From NCBI RefSeq assembly GCF_015477805.1, contig NZ_JADLQL010000002.1:806001-870000 (forward strand): 64,000 nt of DNA, read 5' to 3'. The DNA comes from Nocardia flavorosea. Its GTDB lineage: Bacteria; Actinomycetota; Actinomycetes; Mycobacteriales; Mycobacteriaceae. Below, piece after piece: positions 48,638 through 58,253 of the stretch. The notes beneath the pieces were generated by a model, which made no database searches, was not told the origin of the DNA, and saw nothing but the letters and a program-made list of their open reading frames with translations. The stretch's first letter is position 1, and every line of letters starts with the position of its first letter. The position numbers and the translations under genes are program-made.

Positions 48638-49950
48638 CCACATTCAAGGACAGATCCGATGCTTTCGCGGATCTGGGTACCCGGCTCAGTATCGCCGAAG
48701 TCGTCGAGACCTTGGTCGACGGCGATGTTCCCATCAAGCTGACCGCCTACGACGGCAGCACCACCGGCCCGGTGGACTCCGATTTCGCGCTCGATATCCG
48801 TAACCCGCGCGGCATCAACTATCTCGCCAACGCGCCGGGCGATCTCGGTCTGGCGCGCGCCTACATCGCCGGGGATATGGAAGCGGCGGGTGTGCATCCC
48901 GGCGATCCCTACGAGATCCTCGCGGCGATGACGGACCTGAAGTTCAAACGTCCGTCGGCGCTGTCGCTGGTGGCGATCGCCCGCTCGCTGGGCTGGGAGC
49001 GGCTGCGCCCGGTACCGCCACCGCCGCAGGAGACGGTGCCCCGCTGGCGCCGGATCGCCATGGAGGGCCTACGGCATTCCAAGGCCCGCGATGCCGAGGT
49101 CATCCACCATCACTACGACGTCTCGAACACCTTCTACGAGTATGTGCTGGGTCCTTCCATGACCTACACCTGCGCGTGTTACGGCGAGCGGGACTGGACG
49201 CTGGAGCAGGCGCAGGAGAACAAGTACCGGCTGGTCTTCGAGAAGCTCCGGTTGTCCGAAGGCGACCGACTGCTCGATATCGGCTGCGGTTGGGGCGGCA
49301 TGGTGCGCTACGCCGCCAAACGCGGAGTCCGCGTCATCGGCGCGACCCTCTCGGCCGAACAGGCCGCATGGGCGCAGAAGAAGATCGCGGAGGAAGGGCT
49401 GAGCGATCTCGCCGAGGTCCGGCATTCGGATTACCGCGATGTGCCCGAGGGGCAGTTCGACGCGCTGTCCTCGATCGGGCTCACCGAACATATCGGGGTC
49501 CACAACTACCCGTCCTATTTCCGGTTCATCCAGAGCAAACTGCGCGACGGCGGTTTGTTCCTGAACCACTGCATCACCCGGCCGGACAACACCCGCGCGA
49601 CGAAGGCAGGCGATTTCATCGACCGCTATGTCTTCCCCGACGGTGAACTCATCGGCTCGGGCCGCATCATCAGCGATATCCAGAACGTCGGACTCGAGGT
49701 CCTGCACGAGGAGAACCTGCGCGAACACTATGCGCTGACACTCACGGAATGGTGCAAGAACCTGGTGGCCAACTGGGATGCCTGTGTCGCCGAAGCCGGT
49801 GAGGGCACCGCGAAGGTGTGGGGTCTGTACATGGCGGGCAGCCGGCTGGGTTTCGAGCGCAATGTGGTGCAGCTGCACCAGGTGCTCGGAGTGAAGCTGG
49901 GCAGCTCCGGGAAGCCGGAGGTGCCGCTGCGGCCCTGGTGGCAGCCCTAG
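48634..49950 (+). CDS. Cyclopropane-fatty-acid-synthase-like methyltransferase
   Basis: 438 residues, longer than the mycolic-acid cyclopropanases (about 290) but normal for CFA-synthase. An N-terminal sterol-carrier-like helical part precedes the SAM-binding motif LLDIGCGWGGMVRYAAKRG at about 213-231 and the EHIGVHNYPSYF and NHCITRPDNT segments of the family. It methylates or cyclopropanates an unsaturated acyl chain in the membrane lipid. Translationally coupled to the FAD-oxidase gene, like Rv3720 after Rv3719. Confidence 0.9.
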   Translation: MTTFKDRSDAFADLGTRLSIAEVVETLVDGDVPIKLTAYDGSTTGPVDSDFALDIRNPRGINYLANAPGDLGLARAYIAGDMEAAGVHPGDPYEILAAMTDLKFKRPSALSLVAIARSLGWERLRPVPPPPQETVPRWRRIAMEGLRHSKARDAEVIHHHYDVSNTFYEYVLGPSMTYTCACYGERDWTLEQAQENKYRLVFEKLRLSEGDRLLDIGCGWGGMVRYAAKRGVRVIGATLSAEQAAWAQKKIAEEGLSDLAEVRHSDYRDVPEGQFDALSSIGLTEHIGVHNYPSYFRFIQSKLRDGGLFLNHCITRPDNTRATKAGDFIDRYVFPDGELIGSGRIISDIQNVGLEVLHEENLREHYALTLTEWCKNLVANWDACVAEAGEGTAKVWGLYMAGSRLGFERNVVQLHQVLGVKLGSSGKPEVPLRPWWQP

Positions 49951-49966
49951 GCCCACCCGCGCCGGA

Positions 49967-52900
49967 TCAGCTCAGCAGCTCATCCAGGAAACGGATCTGG
50001 ACACGGTTCTCACCCAGCGTGCGGACCGTGTCCGTTCCGTCCGGGGTGGACAGTGGCAGATCGTCCCGCAGGACCCGCAGGATCTCCAGTACCGCCGGTC
50101 CCGCATCGAGCAGCGGCCGGGTCCAGCCGAGTTCGCCGCAGGTGGTGACCACCGGCGCCAGTAGCGCGGCCGCCTCCCCGACCCAGCCCGCGGCGGCCAG
50201 GGATTCGGCGAGCAGCAGCGAGATGTCCAGGTCGGCTCGGGGCCGGCCCTGGTCCCGCGTGCGGCCCTGGAGCGCCCGCGCATGCCGGGCCGCGCGTTCG
50301 TGCTCCTGCTGGGAACCGCCGGCCAGCAGCGCCCGGATGGTGGCGATCTCGCCTGCCTCCATATCCAGGACCGAGGGTGCGACCAGCGGCTCGGATGCCC
50401 GGCGGGATTCGACGATGCTCCCGGCAACGGCCGCGGTGCTCTCCGGACCGCGATCGGGTGCCACCAGGCCCAGCCGGAACTGCTCGGCCCGGATCTGGGC
50501 GGCCAGCCGGGTCAGTTGATGGTCGGCGGCGATTCGCGCGCCCTCTCCCAGCCGCACCGCAGCCGCCGGTAGATCACCGCGTAGTGCCTTCACCCGGGCG
50601 CCGGTAACGATGGTGGCGATCAAGGATTCGATCGGCCCGACCCGGGCAACCAGCTGGTAGGACTCGTCGAACAGTTCCTCGGCCGCGGCCAGCTCGCCGC
50701 GCCGGTATTCGAGTTCACCCAGCAGTCCGGCGGCCGCCCGGACCCCGTGCGAACGCGGGCCCGCCCGCATCTGAGCCGTTTTGTATGCCTGCTGGTAGGC
50801 ACTCAACGCGACCGCGATATCGAGCTGCTCGTAGGCGATGAGACCCCGGCCGCACCAGGCGAAGATCTCTCCGAGCGGCTCCCGGGACCGTTCCTGATAC
50901 GGTCGCGCCCACTCCAGCATTTCGCTCGCCGCCCGGAAGTCGAATTCGCAGATTCGCACGTAGGCGTGGATATTGGCGGCTGTGGCGACCGTCCAGGCAG
51001 GCAGTTCGTCGGGATGGCCCAGTGATTCGGCGACCTGCTCGAGTACCCCCGCGGAGCGGTCGTGCGAGATCTCGTCGGCGGCGGCGAGCACATCGGCCTG
51101 GCAACGCTGTTTCCGCACCTCCCCGTCGCCATCCGGGCTCCGGGACAGCACATTCGACAGCCGATTCAGCGCCGAGCGGGCGGCGGCGGACTGTTGCAGA
51201 TTGACATTGGCCCGTGCGACCGCCATCAACAACTTCGAACGCGACGCCACCTGCTGGACGGGAAGTTTGGACACCGATCCGAGCAGCGTCGCAACCCGCG
51301 AGCCGTCGATCAGATCCATACCGCCGTTCTCGAGCAGATCCAGCGCCGTTTTGAAATCGGTTCCGGCCAGCGAATGGTCCACCGCGCGGCGCAACAGCTG
51401 GTGTTCGGCGTACCAGCGCGCCGCCCGGCGATGCAGGGTTTTCACCCGGCCCGGATCCGTTCGGTCCAGCCGGGCACGCAGATACTCGGCGAACAGCGGC
51501 TGCATCTGGAACCACTCCGGTTCGTCATCGGCGCGCCGCAGGAACAGCTCCCGTCGCTCGGCCTGTTCCAGCAGCCGCGGCGCTTCGGAATTCCCGGTGA
51601 GCGCGATGGCCAGCGAACCGTTCGCCTGTTCGGCCACCGCGATCACGGCGAGAAAGTCGAGCATTTCGGGTTCGAGGGCGTCCAGCACGTTCTCGGCCAG
51701 ATATTCACGAATACCGTGTCCGCCCTCGGACAGCCGTTCCACCAGGCTCGCCGGGTCCGGATCGTCGCGCAGCGCGAGACTGATCAACTGGATCGCGGCC
51801 GGCCAGCCGTCGGTGGCGGTGTACAGCCGGTCCAGCTGCTCGTCGTCGAGAGCGAAACCGTTGCGGCGGACCAGGATTTCCCCTGCCTCGGCCCGGGTGA
51901 ACCGCAGCTGCGCGGAATCGACTTGCACCAGTTCGTCGTTCATCCGCATCCGGCCGACCGGAAGTTCCGAGGGATCACGACTGGTCACCACGAGCCGCAG
52001 ATGGTGGCAGCCACTGCCCAGCAGACTCGACAGCACCTTTTTCGCACCGGGGTCGGTCAGCCGATGCCAATCGTCGATGATCACCACCACCGGTTCCCCG
52101 CTGGTATGCAGTTCGGTGATCAGGCTGGAGACCGCGATGGTGACCGAATCCGCGGGCCGCTCCTCGAGCATCTGCCCCAGCCCGGCGCCGATATCGGGCC
52201 GCACCCGGTGAATGGCCTCGATGAGGTGGGCAAGGAACCAGACCTCGTGGTCGTCACCGCTGTCGATGCCGATCCAGGCGACCGGCAGACCGAATCCCTC
52301 GAGTTCGTCGCGCCACTGCGCCGCAAGCACGCTCTTGCCGAAACCGGCGGGAGCGTGGATCACGGTGAGCCGGCGTTCCACACCGGTGCGCAGCACTTCC
52401 AGCAGCCGTGGCCGGCGCACCGGCTCGCGGGGCGGCGTCGGCGGCCGGAACTTCGTGGCCGGGCTCGGCGGCAGGGTGGTCGGGGAGCGCGGACGCGTAC
52501 CGTCGGCAATCGCCTGCCGCCCGGAGGTGCTGCCGCGGGGCCCGGTCTCGCCGGTGGACTTGCGCGGGCCCGAGCCGGTGGCGCTCATCCAACCGGAAGC
52601 CGTCGGCGGCAGCAGGGGCCAGCTGCGGCGGGCGGTCACCGCGGGCGGCTGCCGGTCGTGTGCCGGCGGTCCCGTCTCCACGGCGGTGATCTCGGGGTCC
52701 AGTAACGCCATATCATCCGGGACCTGTCCGTGCGCTATCTGCACCTCCCGCAACATCTCACCGAACTCGTAGGCAGAGGCCGGACGATCCCGCGGATCCT
52801 GCGCCATCGCCTGTTCGATCGCGTCGGCCACATCGGCGGGTATGTCCTGTTCACGCAGATCGGGCACGGGTTGTGTGGTGATCCGCAGGAATTGCGCGAC

Positions 52901-53863
52901 CACCCGCTCGCCGGCCTGCCGCTCGAATGCCGCATGGCCGGTGAGCAGGGCGAACAGAGTCGCGCCCAGACCGTAGACATCGGACCGTACGGTGGGCTCG
53001 TCGCCCTTGAGTACCTCGGGCGCGGTGAACGCCGGCGACCCGGTGATCTGGCTGTCGGAAGTACGGAAACCGCCGGGCATCCGGGCGATCCCGAAATCGG
53101 TGAGTTGCGGTTCGCCGTACGAACTGAGCAGCACATTGGCCGGTTTCACATCGCGGTGCAGAATCCTGGTCCGGTGCGCGCTCTCGATCGCCCCGGCCAG
53201 CTTCACCCCGGCGCGCAGGGTATCGGCCCAGCTCAACGGTCCGAGATCGTGCACGAGACGTTCCAGCGATCCGTGGGTGGCGAACGGCATCACAATGAAC
53301 GGCAGGCCCCCGGCGGTCACATCCACCTGCAGGATGTCGACAATATTCGGATGCCCGGACAGCCGGCCCATGGCGTGCTCCTCGCGCAGGAATCGTTCCC
53401 GGCTCTCCGGGTCCAGATCCGACGAGAGCACCTTCACCGCGACCACCCGGTCCAGTGCCCGTTGCACACACCGGTATACGACGCCGAACCCGCCGCGGCC
53501 GATCTCCTGGGCCTCGGTGAGCCCCATAGCGGCCAGATCTTCCACGATATGCTCCGGTTCGGCACCCGCGGCCTCCGGACCCGGCCCGGGAACCGCCATG
53601 GTGGGCTCGGGGCCACCGGAATCGGAACCACCGAGATCGGGGTCGGCCACTGGTTCGGGGCCACCGAGACGCGGCTCGGCCACAGGCTCGGCACCGTTAC
53701 GAACGGCACTACCGGATTCCTGGAGTTCCCGGGCGCCGGGCCGCGCCGCCGACTGCTCGGGCGTACCGCTTTCCGACCCAGCGCTTTCCGGCTCCGCGGC
53801 CGGCGTGGCGTAAGCGTCCTCCGATTCGCGGCCCGGCGGGCCCGAACGCGTTCGTGGAATCAT
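49967..53863 (-). CDS. PknK-like Ser/Thr protein kinase with STAND ATPase
   Basis: 1298 residues, compared with 1110 for M. tuberculosis PknK. Order: disordered N-terminal 100 residues of Ser, Pro, Glu; protein kinase (about 110-375) with GRGGFGVVY, the catalytic loop HRDVKPANV and DFGIARMPGG; linker; STAND/AAA ATPase (about 480-800) with Walker A APAGFGKSVLAA near residue 506 and VVVIIDDWHRL as Walker B; then about 500 residues of TPR-like helices. No LuxR-type HTH at the end. A signalling or transcription-linked role is inferred from PknK. ATG 53863 follows GAGGTGGTGAG. A boxA-like segment lies 120 bp upstream. Confidence 0.9.
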   Translation of the reverse strand: MIPRTRSGPPGRESEDAYATPAAEPESAGSESGTPEQSAARPGARELQESGSAVRNGAEPVAEPRLGGPEPVADPDLGGSDSGGPEPTMAVPGPGPEAAGAEPEHIVEDLAAMGLTEAQEIGRGGFGVVYRCVQRALDRVVAVKVLSSDLDPESRERFLREEHAMGRLSGHPNIVDILQVDVTAGGLPFIVMPFATHGSLERLVHDLGPLSWADTLRAGVKLAGAIESAHRTRILHRDVKPANVLLSSYGEPQLTDFGIARMPGGFRTSDSQITGSPAFTAPEVLKGDEPTVRSDVYGLGATLFALLTGHAAFERQAGERVVAQFLRITTQPVPDLREQDIPADVADAIEQAMAQDPRDRPASAYEFGEMLREVQIAHGQVPDDMALLDPEITAVETGPPAHDRQPPAVTARRSWPLLPPTASGWMSATGSGPRKSTGETGPRGSTSGRQAIADGTRPRSPTTLPPSPATKFRPPTPPREPVRRPRLLEVLRTGVERRLTVIHAPAGFGKSVLAAQWRDELEGFGLPVAWIGIDSGDDHEVWFLAHLIEAIHRVRPDIGAGLGQMLEERPADSVTIAVSSLITELHTSGEPVVVIIDDWHRLTDPGAKKVLSSLLGSGCHHLRLVVTSRDPSELPVGRMRMNDELVQVDSAQLRFTRAEAGEILVRRNGFALDDEQLDRLYTATDGWPAAIQLISLALRDDPDPASLVERLSEGGHGIREYLAENVLDALEPEMLDFLAVIAVAEQANGSLAIALTGNSEAPRLLEQAERRELFLRRADDEPEWFQMQPLFAEYLRARLDRTDPGRVKTLHRRAARWYAEHQLLRRAVDHSLAGTDFKTALDLLENGGMDLIDGSRVATLLGSVSKLPVQQVASRSKLLMAVARANVNLQQSAAARSALNRLSNVLSRSPDGDGEVRKQRCQADVLAAADEISHDRSAGVLEQVAESLGHPDELPAWTVATAANIHAYVRICEFDFRAASEMLEWARPYQERSREPLGEIFAWCGRGLIAYEQLDIAVALSAYQQAYKTAQMRAGPRSHGVRAAAGLLGELEYRRGELAAAEELFDESYQLVARVGPIESLIATIVTGARVKALRGDLPAAAVRLGEGARIAADHQLTRLAAQIRAEQFRLGLVAPDRGPESTAAVAGSIVESRRASEPLVAPSVLDMEAGEIATIRALLAGGSQQEHERAARHARALQGRTRDQGRPRADLDISLLLAESLAAAGWVGEAAALLAPVVTTCGELGWTRPLLDAGPAVLEILRVLRDDLPLSTPDGTDTVRTLGENRVQIRFLDELLS

Positions 53864-53984
53864 CTCACCACCTCGCACTCGTAACGAACCGGCTGCGGTG
53901 GAGTACGCCGCCGCGGCGCCGTTCCGGTGTCCACTTCCAACGTAGCGCGCGCAGTACCCGGATGCGCGGCTTTCCTTCTTGCTC

Positions 53985-53999
53985 GCGTGTTGAGTTCTC
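53985..53999 (-). promoter_or_regulatory. rRNA-leader (boxA-like) sequence upstream of the pknK-like gene
   Basis: Minus strand reads CTGAGAACTCAACAC, nearly the GAGAACTCAACA segment that I know from leaders of actinobacterial rRNA operons. Here it is in the 5' region of the 3.9-kb kinase gene. Confidence 0.4.
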
Positions 54000-54482
54000 A
54001 GCAGGGGCCTTCACCGCCCCGCGCAACAACTGAACATGCTGGTCGGCGAAGGTCTGTGTGCAGTTCTGAAACGAGCCCGCACCGTCGCGATCGGCCTTCT
54101 CCGGTACATCTGACGGACGGCCCCCGGGCAAACCGGTTGATAAAGGTATATCCCCGGTATCCGACAACAAACAGGCATCACCATCCCGCGTACCTTCTGG
54201 CCCCACATTGGTTTATCGGCCGGGCCCGCCCCGCCGTTGCCGATTCCGGGCAGAACTCGCGAACGATTTCGACGCACCGCCAACCGGACCGATGTAACAA
54301 CATGCCGCGCGCACCGAGGCGCTCGTAGGCGTGCCGTCCGCCGATCCCCGTCCCGAACGCTCCCGGCGACTGTGCCGAACGCAGCGAGGCATAGTTGCTC
54401 GGCCCACTTCGAACCGGGCGCGGCCTCCTGCGGCGGTACCTAGTTCAGCGAGGTGCTTTCGAGGTGCCGACGACACAAAAGA
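54000..54482. other. Intergenic stretch upstream of the pknK-like gene
   Basis: About 480 bp. It has a relatively AT-rich patch around 54130-54160 that may be promoter DNA and, at 54379-54455, two CAGCGAGG motifs also seen at 44.1 and 44.9 kb. Open frames are chance Arg/Pro-rich sequence. No gene recognised. Confidence 0.45.
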
Positions 54483-54518
54483 CACAGCCCGCCCCACATC
54501 GATGCGGGGCGGGCTGTG
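54483..54518 (-). terminator. Intrinsic terminator after fadB
   Basis: Perfect 13-bp stem (54483-54495 with 54506-54518), 10-nt loop, followed on the minus strand by TCTTTTGTG. The best T-tailed terminator in the window. Confidence 0.85.
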
Positions 54519-54555
54519 CCGACCGAACGGCCCGGACTGTTCGTCCGGTCCGCGG

Positions 54556-56706
54556 CTACTTACGCAGCGAAGCCGGGACCTCGAAACGCTTGCCGTACTT
54601 CTTCGCCAGTTCGTCGGCCCGGGCCACGAAGGCTTCCTGGCCGCCGGGGTAGCCGACGATGAACTGGTGCACGCCACCGGTCCAGGCCGGGTACCCGATA
54701 CCGAAGATCGAGCCGATATTCGCGTCCGCAGTGGACTCGAGCACGCCTTCGTCGAAGCACTTCTGGGTTTCGATGGCCTCGATGAACAGCATGCGGTCGA
54801 TCAGGTCCTGCAGCGGCACGCCGAAACCCGAGGTGGTCTTGAAGTGCTCGCGCAGCTGCGGCCAGATGTTGAGACGCTTGCCGTTTTCGTCGTACTCGTA
54901 GAAACCGGCCTTCTCCAGACGACCCGGGCGACCCTGCTCGACCATGTAGTCGACCACGTCGATGGCCGGGTGCCGCTCTTTGCCCATGGCGGCATCGCCG
55001 GCCTTGGCAGCCTCTTCGGTCTCCCGGGCGATCTTCTGCATGAGCTTCATGTTCAGCTCATCGGTCAGCTGCAGCGGCGGGGCCGGGTAGCCGGCCTGCG
55101 AACCGGCCTGTTCGATGGTGGCGGGCTCGATGCCCTCACCCAGCATGGCGATCGCTTCGTTGACGAAGGTTCCGATCACGCGGGAGGTGAAGAAGCCGCG
55201 GCTGTCGTTGACGACGATCGGGGTCTTCTTGATGGCGAGGGTGTAGTCGAACACCCGGGCCAGAGCCTCGTCGGAGGTCTTCTCACCCTTGATGATCTCG
55301 ACCAGCGGCATCTTGTCGACCGGCGAGAAGAAGTGGATTCCGATGAAGTCCTGTTCGCGCTTGACACCCTTGGCCAGGCCGGTGATCGGCAGGGTGGAGG
55401 TGTTGGAGCCCAGCAGCGCGTCCGGGGTGACGATGTCCTCGATCTCCTGGAACACCTTGTGCTTGAGCTCGGTGCTCTCGAAGACGGCCTCGATCACGAA
55501 GTCGACGCCGTCGAAATCGGCGACGTCGGCGGTCGGCTTGATCCGGTCGAGCAGCGCCTTGGACTTCTCCTCGGTGGTCTTGCCCCGGGACAGCGCCTTG
55601 GCCTCGATCTTCTCCGAGTAGCCCTTACCGCGCTCGGCCGCCTCGATGGTGACGTCCTTGAGCACGACCTCGTAGCCGGCCTTGGCGGAGACGTAGGCGA
55701 TACCGGCGCCCATCATGCCCGCGCCGAGCACGCCGACCTTCTTGATCTCGCGCTTGGGCACATCCTTCGGCCGCGAACCACCGTTGTTGATGGTCTGCAG
55801 GTCGAAGAAGAACGCCTGGATCATGTTCTTCGCGACCGGCCCGGTGAGCAGGTGCACGAAGTAGCGGGACTCGATCAGCGAGGCATCGTCGATGCCGACC
55901 TGCGAGCCCTCCACCGCCGCCGCCATGATGGCGCGCGGGGCCGGCATATTGGCACCCTTGAGCTGCTTGCGCAGGTTGGCCGGGAAGGCCGGGAGCTGGG
56001 CGGCGAACGCCGGGCTGGCGGGGGTGCCACCCGGGATCTTGAAGCCCTTCTTGTCCCACGGCTGCACGCCGCCTTCAGGATTGGCCTTGATCCATGCCTT
56101 GGCGGCCGGCACCAGTTCGTCGATCGAGCCGACCAGCTCGTCGACCAGGCCGATCTCCTTGGCCTTGGCCGGCTTGTTGCGCTGGCCCTGCAGCAGCACC
56201 TGCATCAGCGCGTTCTGCAGACCGAGCATGCGCACGGTGCGGATGATGCCGCCACCGGCGGGCAGCAGGCCGAGGGTCGACTCCGGCAGGCCGATCACGA
56301 CGCCGGGGATATCGGCCGCGATCCGGTGATGGGTCGCCAGCGCGATTTCCAGGCCGCCGCCGAGCGCGGCGCCGTTGATGGCGGCCACGACGGGCTTGCC
56401 GAGGGTCTCCAGCCGGCGCAGCGCCGACTTGATCTCGCCCAGCTCTTCCATCAGTTCCGGACCGTTGTCCGGGCCGACCTGCATCATGTTCTTCAGATCG
56501 CCGCCGGCGAAGAAGGTCTTCTTCGCGGAGGTGAGCACGACGCCGGCGATATCGTCCTTCTCGGCCTCGAGCCGGTCGACGGTCGCCTTCATCGACTTCT
56601 TGTACAGGTCGTTCATCGTGTTGGCGCCCTGGTTCGGGTCGTCCATCGTCAGCACGACGATGCCGTCCGAATCCTTCTCCCAACCGATCATGTTGGCTTC
56701 GCTCAC
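54556..56706 (-). CDS. fadB: Multifunctional fatty-acid oxidation protein FadB
   Basis: 716 residues: enoyl-CoA hydratase part (1-300; [23 protein letters not shown] as the oxyanion region), then 3-hydroxyacyl-CoA dehydrogenase with NAD motif [20 protein letters not shown] and [14 protein letters not shown], and two C-terminal helical domains. It carries out steps 2 and 3 of beta-oxidation. GTG 56706 chosen for the AAGGAG 13 bases upstream; ATG 56691 is possible. It follows fadA by 35 bp, the pairing of Rv0859-Rv0860. With FadA it forms the trifunctional complex. Confidence 0.95.
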   Translation of the reverse strand: MSEANMIGWEKDSDGIVVLTMDDPNQGANTMNDLYKKSMKATVDRLEAEKDDIAGVVLTSAKKTFFAGGDLKNMMQVGPDNGPELMEELGEIKSALRRLETLGKPVVAAINGAALGGGLEIALATHHRIAADIPGVVIGLPESTLGLLPAGGGIIRTVRMLGLQNALMQVLLQGQRNKPAKAKEIGLVDELVGSIDELVPAAKAWIKANPEGGVQPWDKKGFKIPGGTPASPAFAAQLPAFPANLRKQLKGANMPAPRAIMAAAVEGSQVGIDDASLIESRYFVHLLTGPVAKNMIQAFFFDLQTINNGGSRPKDVPKREIKKVGVLGAGMMGAGIAYVSAKAGYEVVLKDVTIEAAERGKGYSEKIEAKALSRGKTTEEKSKALLDRIKPTADVADFDGVDFVIEAVFESTELKHKVFQEIEDIVTPDALLGSNTSTLPITGLAKGVKREQDFIGIHFFSPVDKMPLVEIIKGEKTSDEALARVFDYTLAIKKTPIVVNDSRGFFTSRVIGTFVNEAIAMLGEGIEPATIEQAGSQAGYPAPPLQLTDELNMKLMQKIARETEEAAKAGDAAMGKERHPAIDVVDYMVEQGRPGRLEKAGFYEYDENGKRLNIWPQLREHFKTTSGFGVPLQDLIDRMLFIEAIETQKCFDEGVLESTADANIGSIFGIGYPAWTGGVHQFIVGYPGGQEAFVARADELAKKYGKRFEVPASLRK

Positions 56707-56741
56707 GGTTTTTCTTTCTCCTTGAATCCGAGTCGGGAGGG

Positions 56742-57953
<1,212 letters not shown>

Positions 57954-58253
57954 ATCGGAGTGTTTCCTTCCTAGGAATACGCCCGCCCGCACCTGGCGGA
58001 GCAGACGCGAGTTACCTCGCCGACCGGCCGTTCGACCGACCGTCCGTATTCAGTTGGCATAGCGTCGGCGGGCCGGAGAACCCGCGCGGGCATACGCTGT
58101 ACAAACCACGGCACGAACCAGCGGACGGGTATCCGGCGGCCCGCTCGTCACGGCCCACCATAGAACCTTGCCTCGCGGAAGTCCGCAGCCACCCGCCCAT
58201 AGTACCGCCGGATGCGAACTCCGGTTAACTTAACGTGGTCGAAGCGGTGCTTG
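57954..58253. other. Intergenic stretch between dnaX and fadA
   Basis: 300 bp. The 57960-57970 part holds the fadA ribosome site. No gene is supported; the open frame over 58012-58200 on the minus strand is Arg/Gly-rich. Promoter of fadA must lie here but no clear -35/-10 was picked. Confidence 0.4.

Noticed and set aside
47189..48643. 484-codon open frame antisense to the FAD oxidase gene
   Set aside because: The plus-strand protein is clearly of a known family with good start and coupling; the antisense has neither.
58012..58200. 62-codon open frame upstream of fadA on the minus strand
   Set aside because: Arg/Gly-rich, no ribosome site, and it occupies the expected fadA promoter region.
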